Positions 1 to 8,834 of a stretch of DNA of 56,745 nucleotides are shown here, in pieces. The stretch is from Microbacteriaceae bacterium (GTDB lineage: Bacteria > Actinomycetota > Actinomycetes > Actinomycetales > Microbacteriaceae): contig JANXTR010000041.1 in the NCBI GenBank assembly GCA_025352325.1, positions 1 to 56,745 of the forward strand. Direction: 5' to 3'. Numbering within the stretch: the stretch's first letter is position 1; each line of letters starts with the position of its first letter. The translations under genes were made by a program, and so were the position numbers. The notes below the pieces were generated by a model. The model worked only from the letters and a program-made list of their open reading frames with translations, was not told where the DNA came from and did no database searches.

Positions 1-1
1 C

Positions 2-148
2 CTCTACACCAACAACGTCTACCAACGCGGACCCTCCGGCAAATGCGGCTCCTACGGCCCCATCACCTCCTTCGACACCACAGCACCCGGCAACATCTGG
101 AGCAACAACACCTGGGACAACGGAACGCCCGTCACCGCCGCGCACTAA
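2..148 (+). CDS. C-terminus of a truncated (window edge) secreted-type protein
   Basis: Only the last 48 codons are present, ending in TAA. The visible residues are rich in Asn, Thr, Gly and Trp (for example NNVYQRG, YGPITSF, IWSNNTWDNGT). This resembles the last coils or strands of extracellular beta-rich polysaccharide-associated proteins, which would suit the exopolysaccharide genes to the right, but no family can be assigned from so little sequence. The 45 bases after the stop hold no clear terminator. Confidence 0.6.
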   Translation, partial: LYTNNVYQRGPSGKCGSYGPITSFDTTAPGNIWSNNTWDNGTPVTAAH

Positions 149-193
149 GAAGACATGCGTGCGGCGGATCCCATCCCCGCCTCCCGCGCGTCC

Positions 194-1060
194 TCACCAC
201 TCGAGCAGGGTCAGTTCGCTGTACAGGTAGTCGATGTCATCGGCGTGGAGCCGCGTGCTGCGGAACATCTTGGGTCGCGGCGCGCTGAGCGGCACGCTCG
301 GCCGGGGATCGAATCCGAGAATCCGGTGTTCGGCCAGGGTCGCGGGCGCACGGTGCCGCAGGAGCAGTTCGGAGGCGATCGTCGGCCACGCCCGCTCGAC
401 GAGGCTCCTGTCGCCGCCCACGTGGAGCGGGGTGGCGAAAAGGGGGAGCCCCTTGCGGCGGTCCTTTCGGAAGAGCACGTAGCCCCAGCCCTCTCCGAAG
501 GTCACGAGGAGGTGCCTGGACGCGGCGGCGTTGCGGTGATCGGCGTAGATCCGCGCGTCATCCGACCGCAGGACCGACTCAAGTCTGGCCGGTTCGCTGG
601 TCACCGTGACGCCGCGCTGGGGGAGCGTCGGGAGGTTGATCGCCAGGCGCGTCGCCGTGTCCAGACGGACGAATCCGAGCCGCTCGTTGAGTGCCACGAC
701 GTTGCCGCTGGGGGAGAGGTCGGTGAACTCGAATCCGGGTTGTCGCAGCACGGCGCGCAGCAGCCGGAAACTCTGCGCGCGGAAGTCGTCGAGCACGCAG
801 AACGCCGCGAGGTTGCAGATCCGTACGGATTCGCCACCGATCACTCGGTCGGAGTACACCGCCGCGTACGCCCCGACGATCCGGCTCTCGGACCGCAGAA
901 GGAAGCCGTGGTTCGGCCCCGTCGATGACCACGGGGGCGAGAGCAACTCCGCCCAGGCCTCGGGTGCGACCCGGTCGTTCATCGCTTCGAAGAGGAAGGT
1001 GGCGACATCCGTGACGTCGCCATCGGAGATCTCCGCCAGTTCGACGCCGGAGGATCCCAT
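194..1060 (-). CDS. GNAT-like N-acyltransferase, exopolysaccharide locus
   Basis: A 288-residue soluble protein. The N-terminal half looks like a GNAT fold: an alternating strand with FLLRSESRIVGAYAAVYSD, then a helix, then ALNERLGFVRLDTATR, which matches the usual 'N.. A..LYeklGF' end of acetyltransferases. The C-terminal half may be a second, degenerate GNAT repeat (YVLFRKDRRKGLPLFATPLHVGG). Proteins of this kind in polysaccharide loci are thought to acylate sugars or lipid-linked intermediates; that role is inferred. It is divergent from the glycosyltransferase at 1147, with 86 bases between. A TACGAT hexamer 7 bases before the ATG suggests a leaderless mRNA. The family call is moderate because no AcCoA-loop signature is fully clear. 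Confidence 0.6.
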   Translation of the reverse strand: MGSSGVELAEISDGDVTDVATFLFEAMNDRVAPEAWAELLSPPWSSTGPNHGFLLRSESRIVGAYAAVYSDRVIGGESVRICNLAAFCVLDDFRAQSFRLLRAVLRQPGFEFTDLSPSGNVVALNERLGFVRLDTATRLAINLPTLPQRGVTVTSEPARLESVLRSDDARIYADHRNAAASRHLLVTFGEGWGYVLFRKDRRKGLPLFATPLHVGGDRSLVERAWPTIASELLLRHRAPATLAEHRILGFDPRPSVPLSAPRPKMFRSTRLHADDIDYLYSELTLLEW

Positions 1061-1067
1061 GGATCGA

Positions 1068-1073
1068 ATCGTA
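1068..1073 (-). promoter_or_regulatory. -10 hexamer TACGAT, leaderless geometry
   Basis: TACGAT on the minus strand ends 7 bases before the ATG at 1060, and no Shine-Dalgarno sequence precedes that ATG. One of a recurring set of TANNNT-N6/7-start arrangements in this window. Confidence 0.45.
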
Positions 1074-1146
1074 CGGCAGGTCTCGATAGCCTTGAAGCGC
1101 GAGGCGTCCGGTCCGGGCGCAGCTCGCCCGTGCGAAGGGAACCCGG

Positions 1147-2016
1147 ATGCCCAGTGTGGTGATCGCGGCTCACAACGAAGAGAGCGTCATCGGGGCGTGC
1201 CTCGACGCCCTGCTCGCCCAGGGCGTGCGGTCCAACGAGGTGGTCGTGGTGGCGAACGGCTGCACCGACCTCACCGCCGGGGTGGCGCGTGAACGTGGCG
1301 TCGTCGTCATCGACCTCCCCGAGCCGGGCAAGGCGGGAGCGCTGAACGCCGGGGATGCCGTGGCGATCGGCTACCCCCGGATCTACCTCGACGCCGATAT
1401 CGTCGTCCCCCCTGCCGGCGTCGCGTCGGTGCTCGCGTCGTTCGAGCGCGTGCCGGGCGCTCTTGCTGCCGTGCCCCGCAGACGCGTCAACACTGCGGGC
1501 CGCGCCTGGCCGGTCCGCGCCTACTTCGCCGTCAACACACGTCTGCCAGCGTTCGAGGAGGGACTCTTCGGTCGCGGGATGATCGCGGTCTCGGCCGAGG
1601 GCCGGTCACGTTTCGCCGAGTTCCCGGAGATGGTCGCGGACGACCTCTTCCTCGACGCGCAGTTCTCGAAGGCCGAGAAGGCCATGACGCCCGACGCCGA
1701 GATCGTCGTCGATGCGCCGTTCGCCACCGGCGACCTGCTGCGCCGACTGGTGCGCGTGCGCCGCGGGAACGCGCAGATGCGGGCGGCGGCGGCGGCCGGG
1801 GCGGTGGAGGCCGAGGTTCGTCCCTCGCAGCGCTGGGCGTGGCTCCGGGTGACAGTCGGGCACCCCACCCTCTGGACGAGCGCCGTGACCTACGCGGTGA
1901 TCACCGCGATCGCTGGCTCGCGTGCTCGCCGGGTGGCCGACGGCGCTGCGGCGTGGGGTCAGGATTCGAGCACGCGTGAGCGGTCGCAGGCCGCGTCCGA
2001 TGGTGGTGCGCCATGA
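1147..2016 (+). CDS. Family 2 glycosyltransferase
   Basis: 289 residues, inverting GT-A type. The N-terminus shows the nucleotide-sugar fold: PSVVIAAHNEESVIGACLDAL, VVVVANGCTD, then EPGKAGALNAGD and the metal-binding YLDADI (DXD-like). An acceptor-side ED-type region follows around VADDLFLDAQF, then a basic segment RRLVRVRRGNAQMR. There is no obvious processive membrane domain, only one hydrophobic stretch near the C-terminus. The start is supported by AAGGGA about 7 bases upstream. It overlaps the deacetylase gene by an ATGA, so the two are probably co-translated. It would add a sugar to a lipid-linked repeat unit at the inner face of the membrane. Confidence 0.85.
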   Translation: MPSVVIAAHNEESVIGACLDALLAQGVRSNEVVVVANGCTDLTAGVARERGVVVIDLPEPGKAGALNAGDAVAIGYPRIYLDADIVVPPAGVASVLASFERVPGALAAVPRRRVNTAGRAWPVRAYFAVNTRLPAFEEGLFGRGMIAVSAEGRSRFAEFPEMVADDLFLDAQFSKAEKAMTPDAEIVVDAPFATGDLLRRLVRVRRGNAQMRAAAAAGAVEAEVRPSQRWAWLRVTVGHPTLWTSAVTYAVITAIAGSRARRVADGAAAWGQDSSTRERSQAASDGGAP

Positions 2017-2666
2017 TCATCAACCTGTGCTTCCACGGCATCGGCAGCTGCGTCACGGAGAGAGAGCCGGGCGAGAGCCGCTACTGGGTGGCGGAGGACA
2101 TGTTCGCGCGCATTCTCGACCAGGTGGTCGACCGACCCGATGTCCGGTTGAGCTTCGACGACGGCAATGCATCCGACGCGGCGATCGCCCTTCCCGCCCT
2201 CCGGGAGCGCGGGCTGACGGCGACGTTCTTCGTGCTCGCCGGCAGGCTCGACGACCGGACCAGCCTTGGCGCGGGAGAGATCCGCGAGCTGAGAGCGGCG
2301 ACGATGCGGATCGGCAGCCACGGCTGGTCGCACGTCCCGTGGCGCGGGTTGGCCGACTCCGATGCTCATCGCGAGTTCGTCGAGGCGCGTCAGGCCATCG
2401 CGGAGGTCAGCGGTGCAGCCGTCGACGAGGCGGCCATGCCGCTGGGCCGGTACGACCGGCAACTCCTCCGCAGACTCCGCGGCGCGGACTACCGTCACGT
2501 CTTCACGAGCGACCGGGTGCCCGCCCGGTCCGGCTCGTGGATGCAGCCGCGGTACAGCGCCACAGCCGACGACACGACCGACTCGATCGCGGCGATCCTC
2601 GCGCAGCGGGTGACCGTGCGAACCGTTCGGAATGTTGCGGTCAGTTTCGCCAAACGCATACGATGA
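2013..2666 (+). CDS. NodB-type polysaccharide deacetylase
   Basis: 217 residues, carbohydrate esterase 4-like. Motif 1 is SFDDGNASD (catalytic Asp and metal Asp). Motif 2 is IGSHGWSH, supplying the two metal-binding His. The short C-terminal part lacks a clear third/fourth CE4 motif, so activity is likely but not certain. No signal peptide is visible, so it would act in the cytoplasm, for example on a lipid-linked GlcNAc, rather than on finished polymer. It overlaps the preceding glycosyltransferase by ATGA, which links the two steps. Family certain, substrate unknown. Confidence 0.8.
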   Translation: MIINLCFHGIGSCVTEREPGESRYWVAEDMFARILDQVVDRPDVRLSFDDGNASDAAIALPALRERGLTATFFVLAGRLDDRTSLGAGEIRELRAATMRIGSHGWSHVPWRGLADSDAHREFVEARQAIAEVSGAAVDEAAMPLGRYDRQLLRRLRGADYRHVFTSDRVPARSGSWMQPRYSATADDTTDSIAAILAQRVTVRTVRNVAVSFAKRIR

Positions 2667-2747
2667 CCCCGCTCGCAGCCGTGTCGCAGCTTCATGCTGG
2701 AGAACGCCGGTAGTCTCAATGTCTGCACCGATCCGGAGAGAGGCCAC

Positions 2748-3452
2748 TTGACGTTCAGGGCGATCCTGTCGGCGATGAGACGTCGGTGGTATGTCGTCGT
2801 CGTGGCACTGCTGGCTGCCAGCCTGGGATTCGTGGCCTTCTTCAGCGGCGGGGGCAGCTACACGACGAAGACCATCGTGACCTTCCTCGTTCCGGCGACG
2901 ACAACGCTCTCCCCCGACAACGGCTCGAACAATCGAAGCGTCATCGCGTTCGCGCGCTCGGTGGCCGCCCAGGTCAACACGGGCAGGGATCCGGTCTCCT
3001 ACTCCGAGGATGACGCGCCCTACTATGGCGCCGGCCTGCGTCAGGGCGTCCTCGTCGTTGTCCCCAGCGACGGCAACCAGTGGTACGAGAGCTTCAACCA
3101 CGCCGAGATCGACATCCAGATCGTCGGCCGAACGAAGCAGTGGGTCAAGCAGGAGCAGGCGCGTTTCGTGACGATGATTCTTGGCACCGCCGAGGCGCAA
3201 CAGGTCGGTCTCGTGGCGGATCCGAATCAATACATCACCGCCGCCGTGGTGCCTCTCACCGAGGACATCACCGCCGTGGAGCCCGTTCGTAGTTCGCAGT
3301 TCGTCGCCCTGGGGGCGCTGCTGCTCGCCGGCCTCCTCGTGGGCGCCTGGGGCTCGGTGGCGCTGGACCGGCGCCTCTCGCGCGTGCGCTCGGCACATCA
3401 TCCGGTTGTGAGCTCTCGGGCTCCCCTCAGCCTGAAGGGCTCGTTGACATGA
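2748..3452 (+). CDS. Wzz-like polysaccharide chain-length membrane protein (1)
   Basis: 234 residues from a TTG start chosen because GGAGAGAGG lies 6 bases upstream; a longer frame reaches ATG 2694 but lacks such a site. Topology is that of polysaccharide co-polymerases: one N-terminal membrane helix (VVVVALLAASLGFVAFF), an extracytoplasmic domain of about 150 residues, and a C-terminal helix (FVALGALLLAGLLVGAWGS). No tyrosine-kinase domain is fused, as is usual for actinobacterial members. It overlaps the next, similarly built protein by ATGA. The likely role is to set polymer length with the polymerase at 4237. Sequence identity to classical Wzz is low, so the call rests on topology and neighbours. 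Confidence 0.65.
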   Translation: MTFRAILSAMRRRWYVVVVALLAASLGFVAFFSGGGSYTTKTIVTFLVPATTTLSPDNGSNNRSVIAFARSVAAQVNTGRDPVSYSEDDAPYYGAGLRQGVLVVVPSDGNQWYESFNHAEIDIQIVGRTKQWVKQEQARFVTMILGTAEAQQVGLVADPNQYITAAVVPLTEDITAVEPVRSSQFVALGALLLAGLLVGAWGSVALDRRLSRVRSAHHPVVSSRAPLSLKGSLT

Positions 3453-4240
3453 ACTTCTCCGAAACGCTGCGAGGACTGCTGCGGCGCTGGTACATCACGT
3501 TCCCCGGCATCATCCTCGCGGTCGCCGTCGCGCTGGGCGCCTGGGTGGCCATCCCCCCCAGCTACGAACGCACTGCGACGCAGTTGCTGCTGCCCGGCAG
3601 CGGGAACATCCCGGCGGACTCCAACCCGCTGCTCTACCTCGGCGGGCTCTCGTTCGCGGCCGATGTCCTCGTGCGCGCCGTCGGCTCCGAGAGCACGCTG
3701 AACGCGATCAAGAAGGATCATCCCAAAGCCCAGGTCGTCGTGACCCGGGACAACACCTCGGGCGGACCGTTCATCATCGTCACCGTCGACGCCCCGACGG
3801 ACGCGGAGGCGGGCGTGGTCGTGGCGGACTTCATCGACCGCACCTCATCGCAGCTCGAGACCCTGCAGGTGGACCAGAACATCCCGTTGAAGTACCGCAT
3901 CACGGTGGTCCCGGTGTCGAAGGACGACAAGGGCATCCTGCAGCAGCGCAACCGGATCGTCGCGACCGTGGGCGGCGGCGTGGTCATCCTCGCGCTCTCC
4001 CTCCTCCTCGCCGGCCTCGTCGACGGGTTGAGCCGTCGGAGGCGGCTCGGGCCCGCGGATGATCCCGACGGCGCGACCGATACGCCAACGCCGGCCGACG
4101 TGGCCGGTGGTCGATCAGGCGCGACTGCATCCGAGCGGCAGCCCGCAGGACGCCTGGCGCGGAACATCCAGCGCAAGCGCGGAGGGTCGATGGCCGACCA
4201 CGCAGGCGAGGAGCCGGCAGCCGCGCACCGGTCACCATGA
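3449..4240 (+). CDS. Wzz-like polysaccharide chain-length membrane protein (2)
   Basis: 263 residues. N-terminus LLRRWYITFPGIILAVAVALG gives the first helix, followed by AIPPSYERTATQLLLP, the Wzz-type start of the periplasmic domain (Pro/Tyr then a strand). A second helix lies at about residues 174-192 (VGGGVVILALSLLLAGLVDG), followed by a basic, Pro/Ala/Arg-rich cytoplasmic tail of about 65 residues. Tandem, overlapping genes for two such proteins suggest a hetero-oligomeric co-polymerase. It overlaps the downstream polymerase by ATGA. Confidence 0.7.
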   Translation: MNFSETLRGLLRRWYITFPGIILAVAVALGAWVAIPPSYERTATQLLLPGSGNIPADSNPLLYLGGLSFAADVLVRAVGSESTLNAIKKDHPKAQVVVTRDNTSGGPFIIVTVDAPTDAEAGVVVADFIDRTSSQLETLQVDQNIPLKYRITVVPVSKDDKGILQQRNRIVATVGGGVVILALSLLLAGLVDGLSRRRRLGPADDPDGATDTPTPADVAGGRSGATASERQPAGRLARNIQRKRGGSMADHAGEEPAAAHRSP

Positions 4241-5607
4241 CGATCCGCAACGATCGGGCCGACTCGTCGCCGGTCGCGCTCGGCGCGTCGACCGGCCGAC
4301 TCCGACGCGGCGTCGACGGCGTCTCGCTTCTCACCGTCTACCTCGTGCTGCTCTTCGCGATCCCGTCGAACCTGACGATCACGGCGGTCGGATCGCTCGG
4401 ACGCCCCTCCTTGATCTGGGGGCTTGTTCTGATCGTGTTCTGGGGAGTCTCGCGACTGCAGCGACGCACCTCCGACGCGCGGCCCCCGCGCCCCTCCGTC
4501 TCGTTCGCGTTCGCCCTGCTCCTGGTACTGGCCCTCATCGGGTTCGCGGCCGCGCTGCTCCGGGGTCAACCGGATGACCAGGTCAGCCCCGCCTTCACCG
4601 CCATCGTGCGGCTGCTCTCCTGGGGCGGGGTCGTTCTCGTGGCGATCGACGGTGTGCGCACCATCGACGACGTCACGCGGATGATGCGACGGCTCGTGAT
4701 CGCCACCGGCCTGCTCGCCGCACTCGGCATCGCCCAGTTCCTAACGGGACAGACCCTGCTGGACTTCTTCAACGGCATCCCGGGCATTTCGAACTCCGGC
4801 GGAGGCGTGCTCGAACGTGGAGGTGTCACGCGCGCGTCGGGCACGGCCATTCATCCGCTCGAATACGCGACGACTCTCATCTGCGTCCTCCCCTTCGCGA
4901 TCGCCGGCGCCATCTCCGGCGGGTATCGGTGGGATCGGCGGTCATCGGGCTTCCTCTGGTGGATTCCCGTCGTGCTGATCGCCGTCTCGGCCCTGGTCGG
5001 AGTCTCGCGATCGGCGATCGTGGGGTTCGCCCTGGCGGCCGTCTTAATGATCCCCGCGATCCCTCGTCGGTTCCGCGTGGCGGTCATCGCCGGGGGAGTG
5101 CTCCTCGGCGGGGCCGTCGTCGCGGCGCTCCCCGGACTGCTCGGCACGACCCTGGGGCTCTTCGCGGGCGCCGCCACCGATCCGAGCGCCCAGTCCCGGG
5201 TCGGCGGACTCGACAAGGCGCCCCAGTTCATCGGCACCTCTCCGATCATCGGGGCCGGCTGGGGCACGTTCCTGCCCCGCTACTACATCTTCGACAACGA
5301 GTGGGTGCTGATCGCCGTCGAAATGGGGCTGTTGGGAGCCGCCGCCTTCGGGTGGTTGCTGATCTCCGCCGCGTGGTCCGCACTTGCGGCGCGTCGACGC
5401 ATGCCCCGCCACGACGTCAGGCTGGTTGGTTACGCACTTACGGTCTCGGTCGCCGTCGTCGGCGTCATGCTCGCGTTCTTCGACGGACTGTCGTTCCCGA
5501 TCAGCGCCGGGACGCTGTTCATGGTTCTCGGACTCTGCGGGAGTCTGCGGAACATCCGGGCGACCCTTCCGCCTGGCTTCTCCACCGATCGCGTGCGTTC
5601 GGGCTAG
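4237..5607 (+). CDS. O-antigen ligase/polymerase-like (Wzy) membrane protein
   Basis: 456 residues with roughly 10-12 hydrophobic helices, a large loop around residues 180-215 (FFNGIPGISNSGGG, RASGTAIHPLEYAT), and a second extracytoplasmic loop with DPSAQSRVGGLDKAPQF followed by IGAGWGTFLPRYYIFDNEW. The RxxG...HPxE and G.GxGTF elements are typical of the O-antigen ligase/polymerase superfamily. It polymerises lipid-linked repeat units on the outer face. It ends the left-to-right run GT2-deacetylase-Wzz-Wzz-Wzy, and faces the convergent glycosyltransferase gene, with which it overlaps by 4 bases. Confidence 0.8.
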   Translation: MTIRNDRADSSPVALGASTGRLRRGVDGVSLLTVYLVLLFAIPSNLTITAVGSLGRPSLIWGLVLIVFWGVSRLQRRTSDARPPRPSVSFAFALLLVLALIGFAAALLRGQPDDQVSPAFTAIVRLLSWGGVVLVAIDGVRTIDDVTRMMRRLVIATGLLAALGIAQFLTGQTLLDFFNGIPGISNSGGGVLERGGVTRASGTAIHPLEYATTLICVLPFAIAGAISGGYRWDRRSSGFLWWIPVVLIAVSALVGVSRSAIVGFALAAVLMIPAIPRRFRVAVIAGGVLLGGAVVAALPGLLGTTLGLFAGAATDPSAQSRVGGLDKAPQFIGTSPIIGAGWGTFLPRYYIFDNEWVLIAVEMGLLGAAAFGWLLISAAWSALAARRRMPRHDVRLVGYALTVSVAVVGVMLAFFDGLSFPISAGTLFMVLGLCGSLRNIRATLPPGFSTDRVRSG

Positions 5608-6530
5608 GCCTGCACGTCGCTGAGCCACCGGGGGCCGCGCGGCTGTCGCAGCCGGGACGGTCGGACGAGGTCTCGCAGCGCGGCGCGACTGGTCTTCTTG
5701 CCGAGGAGAGAACGGCTCCCCTCCCGAGCAACGGCCGCGGCCCAGAACGCAGCGGTGGCCGGCCGGCCGTGGGTCGCGCGGAACAGCTTGACCCGGTTGG
5801 CCATGAGCAGCGACCACTGCCGAGGGTTGTCGGCCGATCCGCCCTCGAGGTGCTGGGCGGTTGCGCGCGGCTGGTACCAGAGAGTCTTCCCGTGGGCCCG
5901 GATCCGCAAGTCGTACTCGGCCTCCTCCGAGTAGAGGAAGTAGGACTCGTCCCAGCCGCCGCACGTCGTCCAGCACTCGGCGCTGACGAGCTGGGTGGAT
6001 CCCTCCGCCCACTCCGCCTGATGCGCCGACTCGTAGGACGCCGGATCGGTCACCATCTCTCCCAGGAGCGGGAACCGCCCGACACGTTCCGCGCCGAACA
6101 GCGCGTCGCCCCATGCCCGCAGGACGGTCGGCCGCCGACGCAGCGACGAGATCCGCACTCCTTCGGCATCTCTCAGGAGCGGGACCACGATCCCGATCTC
6201 GGGAGTCAACGAGGCAGCGAGGGCGGCGATGCAGCCTCGATCGAGTCGGACGTCGGCGTTCAGGATGAGATAGGCGTCCTGAGGGCCGGCGGCACGTATC
6301 GCGGCATTGATGCCGGCGGCGTACCCGGGATTGTGCGGGTTGCGCACCACCGTGGCGTCGGCGGCATGGCGACGGATCTCCTCGAGCGTCTCGTCGCCCG
6401 CGGAGTTGTCGGAGAACACCAGCGTGGGCACCACACCCTCGGCGCCCCCGTCGAGCGAGGCGACGAGATCGGCGATGAGGGGCCCGCTGTTGTAGGTGAC
6501 GACGCAGATCGCAACCCGGAGCGACGTCAT
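5604..6530 (-). CDS. Family 2 glycosyltransferase (rhamnosyltransferase-like)
   Basis: 308 residues from ATG 6530, which places RVAICVVTYNS at the proper N-terminus; an in-frame upstream extension to 6638 has no family similarity. GT-A features: VVTYNSGPLIADLVASLD, LVFSDNSAGDETL, NPGYAAGINAAI, LILNADVRLD (DXD position), then WAEGSTQLVSAECW and a typical YFLYSEEAEYDLRIRAHG region, all characteristic of the rhamnosyl/galactofuranosyl GT2 branch. It adds a sugar to the repeat unit. It has its own promoter region, with TAGGCT 7 bases upstream of the ATG. Confidence 0.85.
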   Translation of the reverse strand: MTSLRVAICVVTYNSGPLIADLVASLDGGAEGVVPTLVFSDNSAGDETLEEIRRHAADATVVRNPHNPGYAAGINAAIRAAGPQDAYLILNADVRLDRGCIAALAASLTPEIGIVVPLLRDAEGVRISSLRRRPTVLRAWGDALFGAERVGRFPLLGEMVTDPASYESAHQAEWAEGSTQLVSAECWTTCGGWDESYFLYSEEAEYDLRIRAHGKTLWYQPRATAQHLEGGSADNPRQWSLLMANRVKLFRATHGRPATAAFWAAAVAREGSRSLLGKKTSRAALRDLVRPSRLRQPRGPRWLSDVQA

Positions 6531-6985
6531 GACGGTCAGCCTAGCGGCTGCCGGTGCCACAGTATATTGATGAGCCGCGCACCCCACTCCCGTCCATGGG
6601 CGGTGTGGGGCCTCGTGGTCTACGCCGTCCCAGTTCACTCCCGCAAGATTGACGACGGGGTCAGAACTCGGCCGTGCAACAGAGACCGTGGTGGAGTGGA
6701 AAGCGAGCCGTCCTTACCGAGAATCAGAGGTCACCGGCTGCGGCACCTGTGCAGGGCCCAGGACTCCGAGTCGTGGCAGCTCATCAGCACGATGAGCCCG
6801 TGGTGCAGAACGGCGTCCGCGTGTGTACCGTGCTGTTGTGGCCGATCCGGCTGACTGTCTCGGGGGTCTTGAGGGCCGAGGCGACCTCTGCTGATTGGCT
6901 GAGAGGGCGTCCGACTCGGTTCAGAGGATCTGGTAGTTCTGTCAGGTGAATCAGGGGCAGAAGGTGACCGAGAAGAGACGATTTC
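6531..6985. other. 455-base intergenic region between glycosyltransferase and flippase
   Basis: No credible gene: the frames here lack family similarity and ribosome sites. It must hold the divergent promoters. A perfect 7-base inverted repeat (GCTCATC, 5-base spacer, GATGAGC) lies at 6779-6797 and could be an operator or a small hairpin. By eye the composition is less GC-rich than the genes to the left. Confidence 0.5.
6538..6543 (-). promoter_or_regulatory. -10 hexamer TAGGCT, leaderless geometry
   Basis: TAGGCT on the minus strand lies 7 bases before ATG 6530. A second candidate, TATACT at 6561-6566, would give a leader of about 25 bases; the sequence alone does not decide between them. 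Confidence 0.4.
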
Positions 6986-8503
6986 ATGACCGACGAGTCG
7001 AGGCTTTCGCCGGGCGCCATCGGGGGCGGCGGACTAGCGCGCACGGCCGCCGCCGGCGCAGTCTGGTCCATCGCGCAGAACCTCCTTACTCGTGTCACAG
7101 CTTTCGCGACGGTTCTGATCCTTGCGCGATTGCTCTCGCCCGCCGACTTCGGCATCGTCACGATCGCAGCGACACTGATTCCGATTGTCCAGGTCCTGGC
7201 GGATCTCGGAATCACGTTGTACGTACTCCAGCACCCGGCCCCGACCAAGCTCGTCTACCACACATACTTCTGGATATCAGTCTCGATCGCCTTGATCGGC
7301 GGCTGTGCGCTCTTCTTCGCGGCACCGCTCATCGCCCAGGGGTTCGGTGAGCCGTCCGCCGGCCCGGTGATGCAAGGGCTGGCACCGACGGCGCTGCTTG
7401 TGACGCTCGGCGCGGTCCCGCAGACGATCCTCCGCCGAGGGCTCCGGTTTCGGGCGATCGCGGTGCAAGGAACCGTCGCAGCGGTCCTCAGCCAGGCTGT
7501 CGCGGTCACGGCCGCCTTCGCTGGACTCGGCGTATGGTCGCTCGTCCTGCAGACGTTGACAGCGCAGTTCATCGCCACGCTTCTCGCCTGGATCGTCGCG
7601 AGGTACCGTCCGTCGTTCCAGTTCTCGCGGTCAGAGCTGTCACTGATGGTCAGGTTCGGCGGCAACTACGTTGTAAGCACCGGCATCCAGACCGCCGCCC
7701 AACTTCTCATCAATTTCATCATCACGGCCACGCTGGGTGTGACCGCGCTTGGTTATCTGAACATCGTTCAGCGTCTCATCCGAGTCGTCACAGACGTCGT
7801 GCTCTCGGTCATTCTCCAGGTCTCGACGGTGGCCTTCGCGATGATCCGTGATTCAGTCGACCGGCTGCGGTCGGGTTACCTGCGGTCGTTCTCGACGATG
7901 TATGCCCTCCTCATCCCGTTGGTGGTGTTCATCGCCGCGTCCGCGCCGCATCTGGTGCCCTTCATGTATGGAAATCAGTGGGATGCGGCCGTCGCTCCGG
8001 GTCAGGTACTCGCGATTACGGCGGTCTTCCTCGTCGACGCCCTTGACCATGCTCTGTATGCCGGAATCGGGCGGCCACGGCTGTGGACGAGTTACACGCT
8101 CTACTCCTCGGTCCTGCTGGTCGCCGCGACCTGGATCGGGTCGAACTGGGGGCTTCAGGGGGTGGTCCTGGCCGGGCTCTTGGCCAATATCTTGGTCATG
8201 ATGATCCGATGGTTTGTCACCGCTCGGCAGCTGCAGGACGGCTGGGGCGGGCTCTTCGCTCGGTTCGCCCAGGTGGGAGTGGCGGGAGCGGTAGCCGCGG
8301 CCGCCGGCTACCTTGTCGCGTGGCTCACCGTCAGTCTCCCGGACCTGGCCGGCGTCATTCTGGTCGGAGTCTCGGTCCTCGCCGTGTACCTTCCAGTTTT
8401 TCGTTTCACGGCGCCGTCGACGTGGCTCGAGCTCGAGGGTCTTATCCGTCACGGTGCGCGCCGGGCCGGGGTCCGGCGCCGTGACGCCGAAGCGTCGACC
8501 TAG
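6986..8503 (+). CDS. Wzx-like polysaccharide flippase (MOP superfamily)
   Basis: 505 residues with about 12-14 membrane helices. The N-terminus GAVWSIAQNLLTRVTAFATV leads into LARLLSPADFGIVTIAATL, the hallmark of the PST/Wzx branch of the MOP exporters, followed by QILADLG-type (QVLADLGITLYVL) and ILRRGLRFRAIA segments. It moves the undecaprenyl-linked repeat unit across the membrane for the polymerase at 4237. AGAAGAGACG precedes the ATG by about 5 bases. It is transcribed alone, converging on the carrier-protein cluster. Confidence 0.9.
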   Translation: MTDESRLSPGAIGGGGLARTAAAGAVWSIAQNLLTRVTAFATVLILARLLSPADFGIVTIAATLIPIVQVLADLGITLYVLQHPAPTKLVYHTYFWISVSIALIGGCALFFAAPLIAQGFGEPSAGPVMQGLAPTALLVTLGAVPQTILRRGLRFRAIAVQGTVAAVLSQAVAVTAAFAGLGVWSLVLQTLTAQFIATLLAWIVARYRPSFQFSRSELSLMVRFGGNYVVSTGIQTAAQLLINFIITATLGVTALGYLNIVQRLIRVVTDVVLSVILQVSTVAFAMIRDSVDRLRSGYLRSFSTMYALLIPLVVFIAASAPHLVPFMYGNQWDAAVAPGQVLAITAVFLVDALDHALYAGIGRPRLWTSYTLYSSVLLVAATWIGSNWGLQGVVLAGLLANILVMMIRWFVTARQLQDGWGGLFARFAQVGVAGAVAAAAGYLVAWLTVSLPDLAGVILVGVSVLAVYLPVFRFTAPSTWLELEGLIRHGARRAGVRRRDAEAST

Positions 8504-8834
8504 GGTCGACAGCGGCTTGCCCCGCCCGGTGGGTCAGGCCTTCGTGGCGTCGTCCTTCATCGGGTGCGCTCGCAGGTCGAACTCGCAGTCGAGCAAATCG
8601 AACTCGCGGCCGAACAGAGACAATCGATAGCGGGTCATGTGGGCGAGTACGGACGGCAAACTGGAGCCAGCGAGTCATCTTTCCGGCCGCCGTACTCGGC
8701 CGCACAGAGAACTAGCCTGCGAGCTGGGTACATTCGGCCCAGAACGGCCTCCCAATGCTGTTTCTGAGGCCGTGTCTGCCATACCGGCGCGACGATCGCT
8801 GTCGCCACCACGGACGAGAACGAAGAGGCTTGAC
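8504..8834. other. 331-base gap between two convergent genes
   Basis: Holds no recognised gene. The one reading frame with a plausible protein-like look is the 34-codon frame listed separately (8534-8638, minus). No strong terminator hairpin with a T tract was found, although convergent transcription ends somewhere here. Confidence 0.5.
8534..8638 (-). CDS. Possible small protein (34 residues)
   Basis: ATG to TGA, beginning MTRYRLSLFGREFDLLD and ending in a charged tail (KDDATKA). The amphipathic, well-formed sequence is the only reason to list it. No ribosome-binding site precedes the ATG and early codons (TAT CGA TTG TCT) are not the preferred ones here. It could be chance. Confidence 0.2.
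   Translation of the reverse strand: MTRYRLSLFGREFDLLDCEFDLRAHPMKDDATKA

Noticed and set aside
2694-2747. Upstream ATG start for the first Wzz-like gene
   Set aside because: The extra 18 residues have no family match, while a strong ribosome site stands just before the TTG at 2748.
6672-6949. A protein gene in the gap before the flippase
   Set aside because: The plus frame there has no ribosome site, no family similarity and off-style codons.
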